A stretch of 64,000 nt of DNA, from assembly GCF_003852545.1 (NCBI RefSeq), contig NZ_QAJR01000003.1, positions 37,551 to 101,550 of the forward strand. Reading direction: 5' to 3'. This DNA is from Acidovorax sp. FJL06 (lineage in GTDB: Bacteria > Pseudomonadota > Gammaproteobacteria > Burkholderiales > Burkholderiaceae_C). The notes beneath the pieces were generated by a model. That model did not search any database. It had not been told where the DNA came from and saw only the letters and a list, made by a program, of their open reading frames with translations. Below are positions 53,701 through 63,139 of the stretch, piece by piece. Each line of letters starts with the position of its first letter. Position 1 is the stretch's first letter. Made by a program: the position numbers and the translations under genes.

Positions 53701-54343
53701 CAAAAGGCACCACCAGCATCACCAGCCACAGCGGCTGCGTCCACACCTGCAGCCGGCTGATGGCCGACACGCCGTGGGTGACGAGGGGAATCACCACAAT
53801 GGCGCAGATCAGGTAGCCCCAGGTGGGCGGGATGTCGAGCGCCAGCTCCAGCGCATAGGCCATCACGGCGGCCTCCAGCGCGAAGAAGATGAAAGTGAAG
53901 CTGGCGTAGATCAGCGAGGTGAGCGTGGAGCCGATGTAGCCAAAGCCCGCGCCGCGCGTGAGCAGGTCCATGTCCACCCCGTAGCGCGCGGCATAGACGC
54001 TGATGGGCAGGCCCGCCAGGAAGATGATGAGCCCCGTGGCCACGATGGCCCAGAAGGCGTTGATGAAGCCGTACTGCACCAGCAGCGTGGCACCCACGGC
54101 CTCCAGGATCAGGAAGGAGGCCGCGCCGAAGGCGGTGTTGGCCACCCGCCATTCGGACCACTTGCGAAAGCGCTGGGGGGCGTAGCGCAGCGCATAGTCC
54201 TCCATGGTCTCGGTGGCCACCCAGCTGTTGTAGTCGCGCCGGACCTTGACGACCTGCTGTGGGGCCTGGGCGTCCGCGTCCTGGCCCCGCACTGGGGCCG
54301 AAGCCACGTCGGGCGGTGCAAGAGAGGCGTTGGAAGGGGGCAT
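50729..54343 (-). CDS. NCS1 permease-hybrid histidine kinase fusion
   Basis: Membrane sensor of 1204 residues. Residues about 35-515 form a complete NCS1 nucleobase/allantoin-type transporter (RRDYNSWVATETMEDYALRY, about 12 helices, QMKINVTNAYAGSLAWSNFF). A Cys-rich segment at 540-577 follows (CVVC, CSLCC, CGDLC), which could bind metal. Next come two more helices (about 600-680), a coiled coil, HisKA with His740 in ISHEIRTPL, ATPase motifs NLLGNAVKFT and GAGLGLTIA, a receiver with Asp1043 in FMDLAMPGIDG, and a helical tail. Transporter-kinase fusions such as CbrA precede it, but that one uses an SSS permease. Ligand unknown: urea-related, nucleobase or hydantoin-like. Confidence 0.9.
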   Translation of the reverse strand: MPPSNASLAPPDVASAPVRGQDADAQAPQQVVKVRRDYNSWVATETMEDYALRYAPQRFRKWSEWRVANTAFGAASFLILEAVGATLLVQYGFINAFWAIVATGLIIFLAGLPISVYAARYGVDMDLLTRGAGFGYIGSTLTSLIYASFTFIFFALEAAVMAYALELALDIPPTWGYLICAIVVIPLVTHGVSAISRLQVWTQPLWLVMLVVPFGYVLMRDPGAFAGVVHYGGESARGASFHLPLFGAALTVGIALITQMGEQADYLRFMPARTPGTRGRWWLGVLVGGPGWVVLGVLKMLGGALLAYLALTHMVPAERAVDPNQMYLVAYEYVFPHYGWAVAATALFVVVSQMKINVTNAYAGSLAWSNFFSRLTHSHPGRVVWVVFNTLIAFMLMEMNVFRAMGEVLGLYSNIAIAWIMSVVADLVINKPLGLSPKGIEFKRAHLYDINPVGVGAMALASMLSISAHLGLFGPLPQAFSAVIAMAVAFVAAPLIAWATRGKYYIARQSEPVAVPMLGPVPGARAADLGTYQRLTVQRCVVCEREYEAPDMAQCPAYRGAICSLCCTLDARCGDLCKPHASMAVQWSAALRWVLPRAVWRYLDTGLGHFLLLMLVIAPLLASVMGLLYHQELNTITQAATDTEVMAAPEVALRSGLLKAYLALLVISGIVAWWLVLAHKSRQVAQEESNRQTGLLVREIELHRQTDEALQTARSVAEQAQQAAEQANQAKSRYISAISHEIRTPLNSILGYAQLMGEDAGVPPHRKQAVHVIRRGGEHLLSLIEGTLDIARIESGKLTLDVAPMRFADGLHEMAALFELQAAAKGLAFVFDVQGVVPEVVRADDKRLRQILINLLGNAVKFTAQGRVTLRVRYAREMARIEVQDTGPGLSADEIERIFEPFARGGSTGGSGPAAAPGAGLGLTIARMLTVLMGGEMSVTSQPGVGSVFHVKLFLPEVHAEALGKSPASMGAGSGRVAPARKGRVGYAGERRRILVVDNEEPDRELLVQLLEPLGFELRQAASGHDALDLLATGYRPHAIFMDLAMPGIDGWETLRRVRQMELVGVRCAVVSANAFDKALDNDVDIRPEDFIVKPVRHTELLDWLERRLGLQWVYEGDALAQPAAALPLHPAPTAAKPMSYPNAAALAALAQAVALGYYRGILNALDEIERSQPAHQAFVHTMRQMAREFQFDAMGQILEQAPS

Positions 54344-54548
54344 GGGTTGGGGTTGCAGCAAGCGTTGCAAGTGCAGTTTCCATGCCACCGGCCCCCTCAG
54401 CGCCCTGCCCGCCTTCGCCCTCTGGCGTATGGCGGGCACGGGGCTTGCTGCCTATGATGAATCCGCATGACAAAGATCGCCCAGCCCAGCCAGGGACTGC
54501 CCCTTCGGGTTGGCACCGCTTCACGGCTGAACCAACTTGCAGCCCCCA

Positions 54549-54657
54549 CATTGAGTGAAACGAAATGGAACTGACGCCTCGCGTTCGACCGCCCCAGCGG
54601 TCGGGCGATCCATTGACCCCAGCATTGAGTGAAACGACATGGAACTGACGCCTCGCG
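54549..54657 (+). repeat. ureA: Direct duplication of the ureA start region
   Basis: A 35-base segment containing GAGTGAAACGA, the start ATG and the first six codons of ureA occurs twice: 54549-54583 and 54623-54657. The copies are 74 bases apart and differ at one base. GACCGC-CCCA-GCGGTC (54587-54602) is a perfect hairpin between the copies. Confidence 0.85.
54565..54648 (+). CDS. Possible upstream peptide overlapping the ureA start
   Basis: The first copy of the duplicated start opens a 27-residue frame that begins MELTPR like UreA. It then runs through the hairpin and ends at TGA 54646-54648, ten bases inside ureA in a different frame. It shares the same ribosome-site context as ureA (GAGTGAAACG). 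Terminating ribosomes could restart at ureA. Whether it is translated is unknown. Confidence 0.45.
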   Translation: MELTPRVRPPQRSGDPLTPALSETTWN

Positions 54658-54941
54658 AAAAAGACAAGCTCTTGATCTTCACCGCCGCCCTGCTGGCCGA
54701 GCGCCGCAAGGCCCGGGGCCTGAAGCTCAACTACCCCGAGGCCGTGGCCCTGATCAGCGCCGCCGTGATGGAAGGCGCGCGCGACGGCAAGACCGTGGCG
54801 CAGCTCATGAGCGAAGGCCGCACCGTGCTGACCCGTGCGGATGTGATGGACGGCATCGCCGAGATGATCCCGGACATCCAGGTGGAGGCCACCTTCCCCG
54901 ATGGCACCAAGCTCGTCACCGTCCATCAGCCCATCGTCTGA
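54639..54941 (+). CDS. ureA: Urease gamma subunit
   Basis: Structural subunit of 100 residues, the standard length. [34 protein letters not shown], and the C-terminal [18 protein letters not shown] are invariant family segments. It is the first structural gene of the operon, preceded by a duplicated copy of its own start. It is divergent from the NCS1-kinase gene about 295 bases away. Confidence 0.96.
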   Translation: MELTPREKDKLLIFTAALLAERRKARGLKLNYPEAVALISAAVMEGARDGKTVAQLMSEGRTVLTRADVMDGIAEMIPDIQVEATFPDGTKLVTVHQPIV

Positions 54942-54976
54942 CCCCATTCCCACTGACTTCCCTTTGTGGAGCCCCC

Positions 54977-55591
54977 ATGCGCATCACACTTTCACCTCGC
55001 CACACAGCCGCTCTTTTTTTGATAGCTGCCAGCGCAATCAGTACAGGCGCCAGCGCCCATACCGGCGCTGAATCCCACATCCACAACAGCTTTCTGAGCG
55101 GCCTGGCCCACCCTTTGTTCGGCCTGGACCACCTGGCCGCCATGGTGGCCGTGGGCCTGTGGAGCGCCCTGGCCGCGCGCAGCGCCGGGCGCGAGCTGCT
55201 GTGGGGCCCCGTGGGCTTTGCGGCCATGTTGCTGGTGGGCGCCGTGCTGGGCCTGCAGGGCGTGGCACTGCCTGCGGTGGAGCCGATGATTGCCGCATCG
55301 CTGCTGGCCACGGGCCTGCTTGTGGTGTCGCGTCTGCGCGTGCCCGGCCTGGTGGCGGCGCTGGGCGTGGGGGTGTTTGCCGTGTTCCACGGCGTGGCCC
55401 ACGGCCATGAGCTGGCGGGCAGCGACAGCGCCTGGCAAACCCTGGCGGGCATGCTGGCCGCCACCGTGCTGCTGCATGGCGCGGGCCTGGCTGCGGGCTG
55501 GGCACTGCGTGAACGCTCTGTGTGGGTGGCGCGGCTGGCCGGTGCAGGCGTGGCCACGTTCGGTGGCGCACTGTTGCTGCAGATGGCGTGA
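54977..55591 (+). CDS. ureJ: HupE/UreJ-family nickel permease-like protein
   Basis: Inner-membrane protein of 204 residues. It has a cleavable signal-like start ending in SAHTGAESHIHNSF and six hydrophobic helices. The HPLFGLDHLAAM motif and the later FHGVAHGHEL are the metal-coordinating patterns of the HupE/UreJ family. Placed between ureA and ureB, it probably supplies nickel for the enzyme. The signal-peptide region contains a copy of the TTTGATAGCT..AGCGC repeat at 55012-55058, so part of the leader seems repeat-derived. Confidence 0.88.
   Translation: MRITLSPRHTAALFLIAASAISTGASAHTGAESHIHNSFLSGLAHPLFGLDHLAAMVAVGLWSALAARSAGRELLWGPVGFAAMLLVGAVLGLQGVALPAVEPMIAASLLATGLLVVSRLRVPGLVAALGVGVFAVFHGVAHGHELAGSDSAWQTLAGMLAATVLLHGAGLAAGWALRERSVWVARLAGAGVATFGGALLLQMA
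55012..55058 (+). repeat. AGCGC-family repeat inside the ureJ signal-peptide region
   Basis: TTTTTTTGATAGCTGCCAGC followed by GCAATCAGTACAGGCGCCAG matches the intergenic repeat seen at 56012 and 63800. Here it is translated as LIAASAISTGASA. Confidence 0.6.
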
Positions 55592-55691
55592 TGGCAGCAG
55601 CCCCCGCCCTGGTTGACAAGCACCCAGGCCCCTCTCCCCGGCCCTCTCCCACAAGGGGAGAGGGAGTAACCCCCACCATGGATGACCGACC

Positions 55692-55997
55692 ATGATCCCA
55701 GGCGAACTCTTCACCGAACCCGGCGAACACCTGCTCAACACCGGCCGCCGCACGCTGACCATCGTCGTGCGCAACACCGGCGACCGCCCCATCCAGGTGG
55801 GCTCGCACTACCACTTTGCCGAGACCAACAACGCCCTGGGTTTCGACCGCACCGCCGCGCGCGGCATGCGGCTGAACATCGCCTCGGGCACGGCCGTGCG
55901 CTTCGAGCCCGGCCAGGAGCGCACCGTGGAGCTGGTGGACTACGCGGGCGCACGCCAGGTGTTCGGCTTCCAGGGCCTGACCCAGGGCCTGTTGTAG
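55692..55997 (+). CDS. ureB: Urease beta subunit
   Basis: Structural subunit of 101 residues. [62 protein letters not shown], and the terminal [11 protein letters not shown] are standard. The 100-base gap before it contains a CCCTCTCC..GGAGAGGG hairpin (55629-55668), possibly a processing or attenuation site. Confidence 0.96.
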   Translation: MIPGELFTEPGEHLLNTGRRTLTIVVRNTGDRPIQVGSHYHFAETNNALGFDRTAARGMRLNIASGTAVRFEPGQERTVELVDYAGARQVFGFQGLTQGLL

Positions 55998-56011
55998 CCA
56001 ATTCAATTAGA

Positions 56012-56060
56012 AACAGCCTCTAGCGCTTGATGGATAAGCGCAAGCAGCTATCAAAACAAT
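56012..56060 (+). repeat. AGCGC-family repeat between ureB and ureC
   Basis: AAACAGCCTCTAGCGCTTGA, TGGATAAGCGCAAGCAGC and TATCAAAACAAT form a copy of the hairpin repeat in the reverse orientation, filling the gap between the two structural genes. Confidence 0.7.
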
Positions 56061-56090
56061 AGTCATCAGTTCTCGCGGAGCACCCCCACC

Positions 56091-57857
<1,767 letters not shown>

Positions 57858-57868
57858 GGCCACGCTCC

Positions 57869-58357
57869 GTGAACGCCTTGCAGCAAGACCTGGACATCCG
57901 ACAGGACGACCTGAGCGATCCGCGCATTGAAGCCTTCATGCAGGAGCACTTGCAGGACATGTACGCCACCTCGCCACCCGAAAGCGTGCACGCCCTGGAC
58001 ATGGACCAACTGCGCCAGCCTGATATTGCCTTCTGGTCTGCCTGGCTGCCCGGGGCCGAGGGCGGCGTGCTGGTGGGCACCGGCGCACTCAAGCAGCTCG
58101 ACGCCACCCATGCCGAACTCAAATCCATGCGCACCAGCGCCCACCACCGGGGCCAGGGCATCGCACGCCAGGTGCTCGGCCACCTGCTGCAAGAAGCCCG
58201 CACACGCGGCTTCACCCGCGTGAGCCTGGAGACCGGCCCCCAGCCCTTCTTCGAACCCGCGCGCAAGCTGTACTTCCAGCACGACTTCGTGGAGTGCGGC
58301 CCGTTTGCCGACTACGGCCCCGACCCCTACAGCTTCTTCATGACCCGCCCCGTGTGA
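57869..58357 (+). CDS. GNAT-family N-acetyltransferase
   Basis: Acetyl-CoA-dependent transferase of 162 residues. The CoA loop is in MRTSAHHRGQGIARQVLGHLL (pattern Q/R-x-x-G-x-G/A), followed by FTRVSLETGPQPFFEPARKLYFQHDF. GTG start at 57869, 11 bases after ureC. Substrate unknown. It is often found as a passenger in urease operons of this group and has no evident part in nickel insertion. Confidence 0.82.
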   Translation: MNALQQDLDIRQDDLSDPRIEAFMQEHLQDMYATSPPESVHALDMDQLRQPDIAFWSAWLPGAEGGVLVGTGALKQLDATHAELKSMRTSAHHRGQGIARQVLGHLLQEARTRGFTRVSLETGPQPFFEPARKLYFQHDFVECGPFADYGPDPYSFFMTRPV

Positions 58358-58422
58358 GCGGCGCCACCGCGCAACGCCCTGGGGCCACAATGCGCGTTTT
58401 GCCGCCCGAACAAAACCTCACC

Positions 58423-59085
58423 ATGCTCCAAGCCTCCAAACTCATCCCCCAGGGCCAAGGCCTGGCCCCCGTGCTGCTCAAGCGCGCCACCACGGTCGAA
58501 CTGGACTGGGACGTGCGCCAGAAAAGCCGCTTCGCCGCCACCGACTCCGCCGCGCGCGAACTGGGCGTTTTCCTGCCCCGGGGTACGCTGGTGCGCGGTG
58601 GCGACGTGCTGGTGGCCGAAGACGGCTCGCTGGTGCGCGTGCTGGCCGCGCCGCAGCCCGTGCTGGTCATCACCCACTGCAGCAGCCACGGCACGCCGTT
58701 CGACCTGACCCGCGCCGCCTACCACCTGGGCAACCGCCACGTGCCCATCGAACTGCAGCCCGACCACCTCAAGATCGAACCCGACCACGTGCTGGCCGAC
58801 ATGCTGCGGGCCATGCACCTGATCGTGACGGCACAGGACCTGCCCTTTGAACCCGAAGGCGGCGCCTATGCCGCAGGCCATGGCGGCGGGCACCAGCACC
58901 ATGGCGGGCATGCGCATGACCACGGACATGACCATGGACACGATCACAGCCACGAGCACGGGCATGCGCACACACAGGCACCAGCGGTTGCCGCTGCGGC
59001 AGCGCCCGCCCGTGGCCGCACCGTGGCCATCCCCGTGGTCGCCCAGGGCCATGTGCACGGCCCGCACTGCAACCACGACCACTGA
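58423..59085 (+). CDS. ureE: Urease accessory protein UreE, nickel metallochaperone
   Basis: Nickel carrier of 220 residues. The N-terminal peptide-binding domain begins MLQASKLIPQGQGLAPVLLKR. The central metal-binding domain has YHLGNRHVPIEL and DHVLADML. A long His-rich tail (about 155-220, with HDHGHDHGHDHSHEHGHAHT) can store several nickel ions. A start at 58390 would add 11 residues, but homologues start at the ML position. A REP-like element follows before ureF. Confidence 0.92.
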   Translation: MLQASKLIPQGQGLAPVLLKRATTVELDWDVRQKSRFAATDSAARELGVFLPRGTLVRGGDVLVAEDGSLVRVLAAPQPVLVITHCSSHGTPFDLTRAAYHLGNRHVPIELQPDHLKIEPDHVLADMLRAMHLIVTAQDLPFEPEGGAYAAGHGGGHQHHGGHAHDHGHDHGHDHSHEHGHAHTQAPAVAAAAAPARGRTVAIPVVAQGHVHGPHCNHDH

Positions 59086-59141
59086 CAGGCATTGCCCATG
59101 CTGCGCACCAGGCCCACCATCCAGGCCGAGCCCACCCCCAC

Positions 59142-59166
59142 CGTTCGGGCTGAGCCTGTCGAAGCC
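59142..59166 (+). repeat. GGCTGAGCCTGTCGAAGCC element between ureE and ureF
   Basis: CGTTCGGGCTGAGCCTGTCG and the following AAGCC form a single copy of the dispersed element in the 150-base ureE-ureF gap, same orientation as at 30698 and as the ureC insertion. Confidence 0.75.
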
Positions 59167-59235
59167 AGGGCACAACATGTGGCCAGCCCTTCCCCTTCGG
59201 CCAGCTCCAGCCGAACCGGCTGACACAACCACCCC

Positions 59236-59946
59236 ATGCGCCACGACCGCCCCGCCCCCCTGCCCGCCGCCAGCTTCTTGCAGCTGATGTGGCTGGCCTC
59301 CCCCGCGCTGCCCGTGGGCGGGTTCTCTTATTCCGAGGGGCTGGAGAGCGCCATCGAAAACGCCGGCCTGGACAGCGAAACAGCGGTCGGCGAATGGCTG
59401 CTGGACCAGTTGCACATCACCCAGGCGCGCGGCGACATGGCCCTCATCGCCAAGGCTGTGGGCGCCTGGCGCCGCGCCGACTGGGCGCATGTGCGCGAAC
59501 TCAACGACTGGGTGCTGCACACCCGCGAGACCAGCGAGCTGCGCCTGCAGGCCGAGCAAATGGGCCGCTCCATGGCCGACTGGCTGCGCAACCAGCACCA
59601 GGGCGACGAAATCCTGATGCCCGCCGTGCGCCACCTGGCCGCCCTGCCCCCCACCTACCCCGTGGCCTTTGCGCTGGCCGCATCCGCCACCCAGGCCCCC
59701 GTGCGCGATGTGCTGCTGGCCTACGCCTTTGGCTGGGCCGAAAACATGGTGCAGGCCGCGCTCAAATCCATGCAGCTGGGCCAAAGCGCAGGCCAGCGCA
59801 TCCTGGCCCGGCTGGCCGATGCCATTCCCCCAGCCGCAGACCACGCAGCGCAACTGATGGACAGCGAGCGCCAAGCCTTTTCACCCATGCTGGCCATTCT
59901 GAGCGCCCGGCATGAAGTGCAATATTCAAGACTTTTTCGCTCCTAG
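59236..59946 (+). CDS. ureF: Urease accessory protein UreF
   Basis: Helical GTPase-gating chaperone of 236 residues. [21 protein letters not shown] is the conserved N-terminus. [21 protein letters not shown] and the terminal [19 protein letters not shown] are also typical. The stop codon TAG is part of the adjoining repeat (CCTAGCGC), so the last codons abut a repeat insertion. Confidence 0.93.
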   Translation: MRHDRPAPLPAASFLQLMWLASPALPVGGFSYSEGLESAIENAGLDSETAVGEWLLDQLHITQARGDMALIAKAVGAWRRADWAHVRELNDWVLHTRETSELRLQAEQMGRSMADWLRNQHQGDEILMPAVRHLAALPPTYPVAFALAASATQAPVRDVLLAYAFGWAENMVQAALKSMQLGQSAGQRILARLADAIPPAADHAAQLMDSERQAFSPMLAILSARHEVQYSRLFRS

Positions 59947-59984
59947 CGCAAGCAACGCAAACGCCAGAAGCTATCAATTTAATA
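59939..59984 (+). repeat. AGCGC-family repeat at the ureF end
   Basis: CGCTCCTAGCGCAAGCAACG followed by AGAAGCTATCAATTTAATA is a degenerate copy of the hairpin repeat. It provides the ureF stop and most of the spacer before ureG. Confidence 0.6.
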
Positions 59985-59996
59985 GTGAACAACGCC

Positions 59997-60674
59997 ATGA
60001 CCAACGCACTGCACCACATCCCCCACCGCACCAAAAGCCTGCCCCCCCTGCGCGTAGGCATCGGCGGCCCCGTGGGCTCTGGCAAAACCACGCTGCTAGA
60101 AATGCTGTGCAAGGCCATGCGCGATGACTACGACCTCATCGCCATCACCAACGACATCTACACCAAGGAAGACCAGCGCCTGCTCACCGTGAGCGGCGCC
60201 CTGCCCGCCGAGCGCATCCTGGGCGTAGAAACCGGCGGCTGCCCCCACACCGCCATCCGCGAAGACTGCTCCATCAACCTCGAAGCCATCGACCGCATGC
60301 TGGGCGAGTTCCCCAACGCCGACATCGTGTTCGTGGAAAGCGGCGGCGACAACCTGGCCGCCACCTTCAGCCCCGAGCTGAGCGACCTGACCATCTACGT
60401 CATCGACGTGGCCGCCGGTGAAAAAATCCCGCGCAAGGGCGGCCCCGGCATCACCAAGAGCGACCTGTTCGTCATCAACAAGACCGACCTGGCCCCCCAC
60501 GTGGGCGCCAACCTGGAGGTAATGCACGCCGACACCACCCGCATGCGCACCAACGCCCAGGGCCTCAAGCCATTTGTGATGACCAACCTGAAAAACCTGA
60601 GCGGGCTGACCGAGGTGATCCACTTCATCGAGACGCGGGGCATGCTGAAAAAATCAGCGCCCGCCGTGGGCTAG
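59997..60674 (+). CDS. ureG: Urease accessory GTPase UreG
   Basis: SIMIBI GTPase of 225 residues that drives nickel transfer to urease. P-loop [16 protein letters not shown], switch [13 protein letters not shown], nickel CPH motif in [20 protein letters not shown]-like [12 protein letters not shown], and base motif [12 protein letters not shown]. The ATG at 59997 is preferred over the GTG at 59985, by homology. It is the last urease gene; tRNA-Ser follows 20 bases later. Confidence 0.95.
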   Translation: MTNALHHIPHRTKSLPPLRVGIGGPVGSGKTTLLEMLCKAMRDDYDLIAITNDIYTKEDQRLLTVSGALPAERILGVETGGCPHTAIREDCSINLEAIDRMLGEFPNADIVFVESGGDNLAATFSPELSDLTIYVIDVAAGEKIPRKGGPGITKSDLFVINKTDLAPHVGANLEVMHADTTRMRTNAQGLKPFVMTNLKNLSGLTEVIHFIETRGMLKKSAPAVG

Positions 60675-60694
60675 AATCCGCAGCTTCCGTGCCC

Positions 60695-60782
60695 GGAGAC
60701 GTGGGTGAGCGGTTTAAACCAGCAGTCTTGAAAACTGCCGACGGGCAACCGTCCGTGAGTTCGAATCTCACCGTCTCCGCCA
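60695..60782 (+). tRNA. tRNA-Ser (anticodon UGA)
   Basis: An 88-base class II tRNA with acceptor GGAGACG/CGTCTCC, long variable arm (GACGGGCAACCGTC), T-loop GTTCGAATC, and encoded CCA at 60780-60782. The anticodon stem GCAGT/ACTGC encloses CTTGAAA, so the anticodon is TGA (60729-60731), reading UCA serine codons. Confidence 0.97.
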
Positions 60783-60796
60783 GCACACCAAGCACA

Positions 60797-60820
60797 ACGG
60801 GCCCGCGCGGTCCGTTTTTT
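60797..60820 (+). terminator. Rho-independent terminator after tRNA-Ser
   Basis: ACGGGCC pairs with GGTCCGT (one G-T pair) around a CGCGC loop, followed by TTTTTT. It ends the tRNA transcript, and perhaps the urease operon transcript that would read into it. Confidence 0.85.
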
Positions 60821-60869
60821 ATTGTCCAAAACACGACGCCCCCCACGACCGCGCGCCCCAAGGCGCCCC

Positions 60870-61058
60870 CTACGCGCGGCCCACTGCGGTCGTCAGCCCC
60901 GGTCCACGGGGCGCAATGGGTGTCAGGTCCTCGGGCCGGCACACCTCGTCGCTGTGGGCCAGCCGGATCCACAGGCCGGTTCTGCGGATGATGATGTAGT
61001 CGACACTGACTGTGCGGCCTTTGTAGAGGAACTGCGTTCCGGGTTTGTACAGGATCAT
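60870..61058 (-). CDS. Small hypothetical protein
   Basis: A 62-residue frame beginning MILYKPGTQFLYKGRTVSVD and containing YIIIRRTGLWIRLAHSDEVC. The alternating beta-like pattern and sensible codon use suggest a real short gene. I do not recognise the family. The predicted fold is a small beta-barrel type and could be nucleic-acid binding, which is speculation. It lies alone between the tRNA terminator and a diguanylate cyclase operon end. Confidence 0.5.
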   Translation of the reverse strand: MILYKPGTQFLYKGRTVSVDYIIIRRTGLWIRLAHSDEVCRPEDLTPIAPRGPGLTTAVGRA

Positions 61059-61247
61059 TCTTGTTATGTAGCGAGCGGCTATTGCCCCACCATGACAGGC
61101 AGCCAGCAGATAAGGGAGCATGGTGCCGCCGCATCGGCCATCATGCCTCGCGCATCGTCAAAGAACCCCCAGATCGCCCGACTTTTTTGGAGAGATGCTC
61201 CCACGCCATCCGCTTGGCCTGCCTGCAGGGGGCAGCAAGTGGCGCGC

Positions 61248-61273
61248 AAAAAAAAGCCCGCGGGGTGCGGGCT
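61248..61273 (-). terminator. Rho-independent terminator downstream of the PAS-GGDEF gene
   Basis: On the minus strand AGCCCGC pairs with GCGGGCT around ACCCC and is followed by eight Ts. It ends the transcript of the diguanylate cyclase gene at 61409. Two more stems, CTTGC/GCAAG and TGTCGA/TCGACA, lie just before it (61283-61322). Confidence 0.85.
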
Positions 61274-61408
61274 GAACACTTGCTTGGAGCAAGCGGGAGG
61301 GATGTCGAGAGGAATCGACACCGCCATCCTAAAACGCCTGGCAGCGCGTGGGTGTAGGACAGCGCCGATGGCCGAACGGCGGCACGCCCGCTGCGCCCGG
61401 CACAACCA

Positions 61409-63139
61409 TCACATGCCGTAGATGCGTGCGCAGCCACGGCCGGAGGCCTTGGCCAGGTACATGGCCGAGTCGGCCTTGCGCAAAAGCTCTTCGGCGTCCA
61501 CTGCGTCGGCGGGCGACATGACGATGCCCACGGAGGCGCCGATCTGGATGAAATGCGATTCGATTTCGGTGGGCTGGCCGATGGCGTGCACCAGCCGTTC
61601 GGCCAGGCGGTAGGCGCTGTCGCGGTCGGTGACGCCGCGCTGCAGCAGCGCGAACTCGTCGCCGCCCAGGCGTGCCACCACATCGTCCCCGCGCGCGGCC
61701 TGCGTGAGCTGCTGGGCCACCCAGGTGAGCAGCTGGTCGCCCACGGCATGGCCAAACCGGTCGTTGATGGGCTTGAAGCCGTCGAGGTCCACGTACAGCA
61801 CGGCAAAGCCCCGGCCCGAGCGCCGCACATCGGCCACGGCCGCCTGGAGGGTCTGCAGGAAGGCCGAGCGGTTGAGCAGCGCGGTGAGGCCGTCGTGCTC
61901 GGCCACATGGCGGATGCGCTGCTCGGCTTCCTTGCGCTGGGTCACGTCGGTGAAGGTGCGCAGCGCGCCACCGCCTTTGATCGGCACGGTCTGGACTTCC
62001 AGAATGCGTCCGTCGGGCCGGGGGCGGTCGTACACATGCTGCTGGTCGATCCCGCCGTTCGGGATCAGCATGTCCTGAATTTCCTGCGAGGCCAGATCGA
62101 ACTCGCCGCGTGCGCGCAGGTAGGCCAGGACATGCATCAACGAGGGCTTGGAGGCCATCAGCTCCTCGGGCAGCTCCAGCAGCTCCAGCGCCCGGCGGTT
62201 GCACAGCTCCACAATGCCCGTGGCACTGATCTTGGCCACGCCCTGGTCCATGCTCTCCAGCGTGGCCTCAAGCAGGATGGATTTCTCGCGCAGCTGCGCT
62301 TCGCTGTCCCGGGCGCTGCGCTCGGCCTGCGCGAGCAGGTGCTGCTGGCGCTTGAAATCGGTGATGTCCACATGCGCATAGAACACGGTGCCGTCCGCAC
62401 TCTGCTTGGCGATCACCCGGCTCCAGCAGTTGTGGGGCAAGGGCACCTCAAACGGCGCGCCGGCAAAGCGCATGTTCTCCTGCAGGATCGACAGGCCTTC
62501 GTAGAACGGTGCCATGTCGCCCGGCCCGCCAGCGGCCCAGGCATTGCGGTAGACCTCGTCGAACGTGAGGCCGGCGGCGGCGGCGCGGTCGGTGAAGCCG
62601 TAGATCTGCATGAAGGGTTCGTTGACCCATTGGATGCGCTGGTCTTCCCCGCAGATCATCAAACCGTCCGGGATGCGGTCAAAAAGCTCGGTGCTTTCGA
62701 TCACGGGGCTGCGCAGGTAGCCGGGTTCATGGATGTCGGCGGCCTCCGATGCGTCGGTCTGGTGCAAGGCCTGGGCGCGCCACACGCGCACCCGGCCCAC
62801 CCCGGCAATGGGCAGGGACGCCACCTGCACCCGCAGGCCCCGGTGCTCAAAGCTGTAGGGGCGCGTCTGCGCACGGTGGCGGTCTACGCCTGCAGCGATG
62901 TAGCGGTCGATGTTCGGCAGCTCGTGCGCGTCCAGCCGCTGGGTGTAGAACCGCCGCAGGTTGGCGTGGTAGGGCTCCCCCGCGTACACATGCCCTTCGT
63001 GCTCGGGGAAGAATTTGAAGAAGGTGCGGTTCCACGCGATGGAGCAGTCGTCTTCATCAAATGCGCACAGGGCAATATCCAGGCCATCCAGGGTGTCGCC
63101 GAGGGAGCGGAGGAGGCGGAGCAGGGAGTCGTCAAGCAT
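61409..63139 (-). CDS. Multi-PAS GGDEF diguanylate cyclase
   Basis: Cytoplasmic c-di-GMP synthase of 576 residues. Three PAS-like sensory segments occur: about 15-110 (FDEDDCSIAWNRTFFKFFP), 150-270 (DGLMICGEDQRIQWVNEPFMQIYGF) and 300-405 (ATLESMDQGVAKISATGIVELCN). A GGDEF domain (about 410-575) has active site RLGGDEFALL. MLDDSLLRLL at 63139 is chosen as start; MDSPG at 63208 is an alternative and neither has a good ribosome site. No EAL domain and no membrane segment. It is followed by a strong terminator with extra hairpins. Confidence 0.88.
   Translation of the reverse strand: MLDDSLLRLLRSLGDTLDGLDIALCAFDEDDCSIAWNRTFFKFFPEHEGHVYAGEPYHANLRRFYTQRLDAHELPNIDRYIAAGVDRHRAQTRPYSFEHRGLRVQVASLPIAGVGRVRVWRAQALHQTDASEAADIHEPGYLRSPVIESTELFDRIPDGLMICGEDQRIQWVNEPFMQIYGFTDRAAAAGLTFDEVYRNAWAAGGPGDMAPFYEGLSILQENMRFAGAPFEVPLPHNCWSRVIAKQSADGTVFYAHVDITDFKRQQHLLAQAERSARDSEAQLREKSILLEATLESMDQGVAKISATGIVELCNRRALELLELPEELMASKPSLMHVLAYLRARGEFDLASQEIQDMLIPNGGIDQQHVYDRPRPDGRILEVQTVPIKGGGALRTFTDVTQRKEAEQRIRHVAEHDGLTALLNRSAFLQTLQAAVADVRRSGRGFAVLYVDLDGFKPINDRFGHAVGDQLLTWVAQQLTQAARGDDVVARLGGDEFALLQRGVTDRDSAYRLAERLVHAIGQPTEIESHFIQIGASVGIVMSPADAVDAEELLRKADSAMYLAKASGRGCARIYGM

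Noticed and set aside
50678-54457. A 1259-codon plus-strand open frame opposite the NCS1-kinase gene
   Set aside because: It is His/Arg/Gly/Gln-rich with no motif and is the antisense shadow of a GC-rich gene whose own frame shows complete domains.
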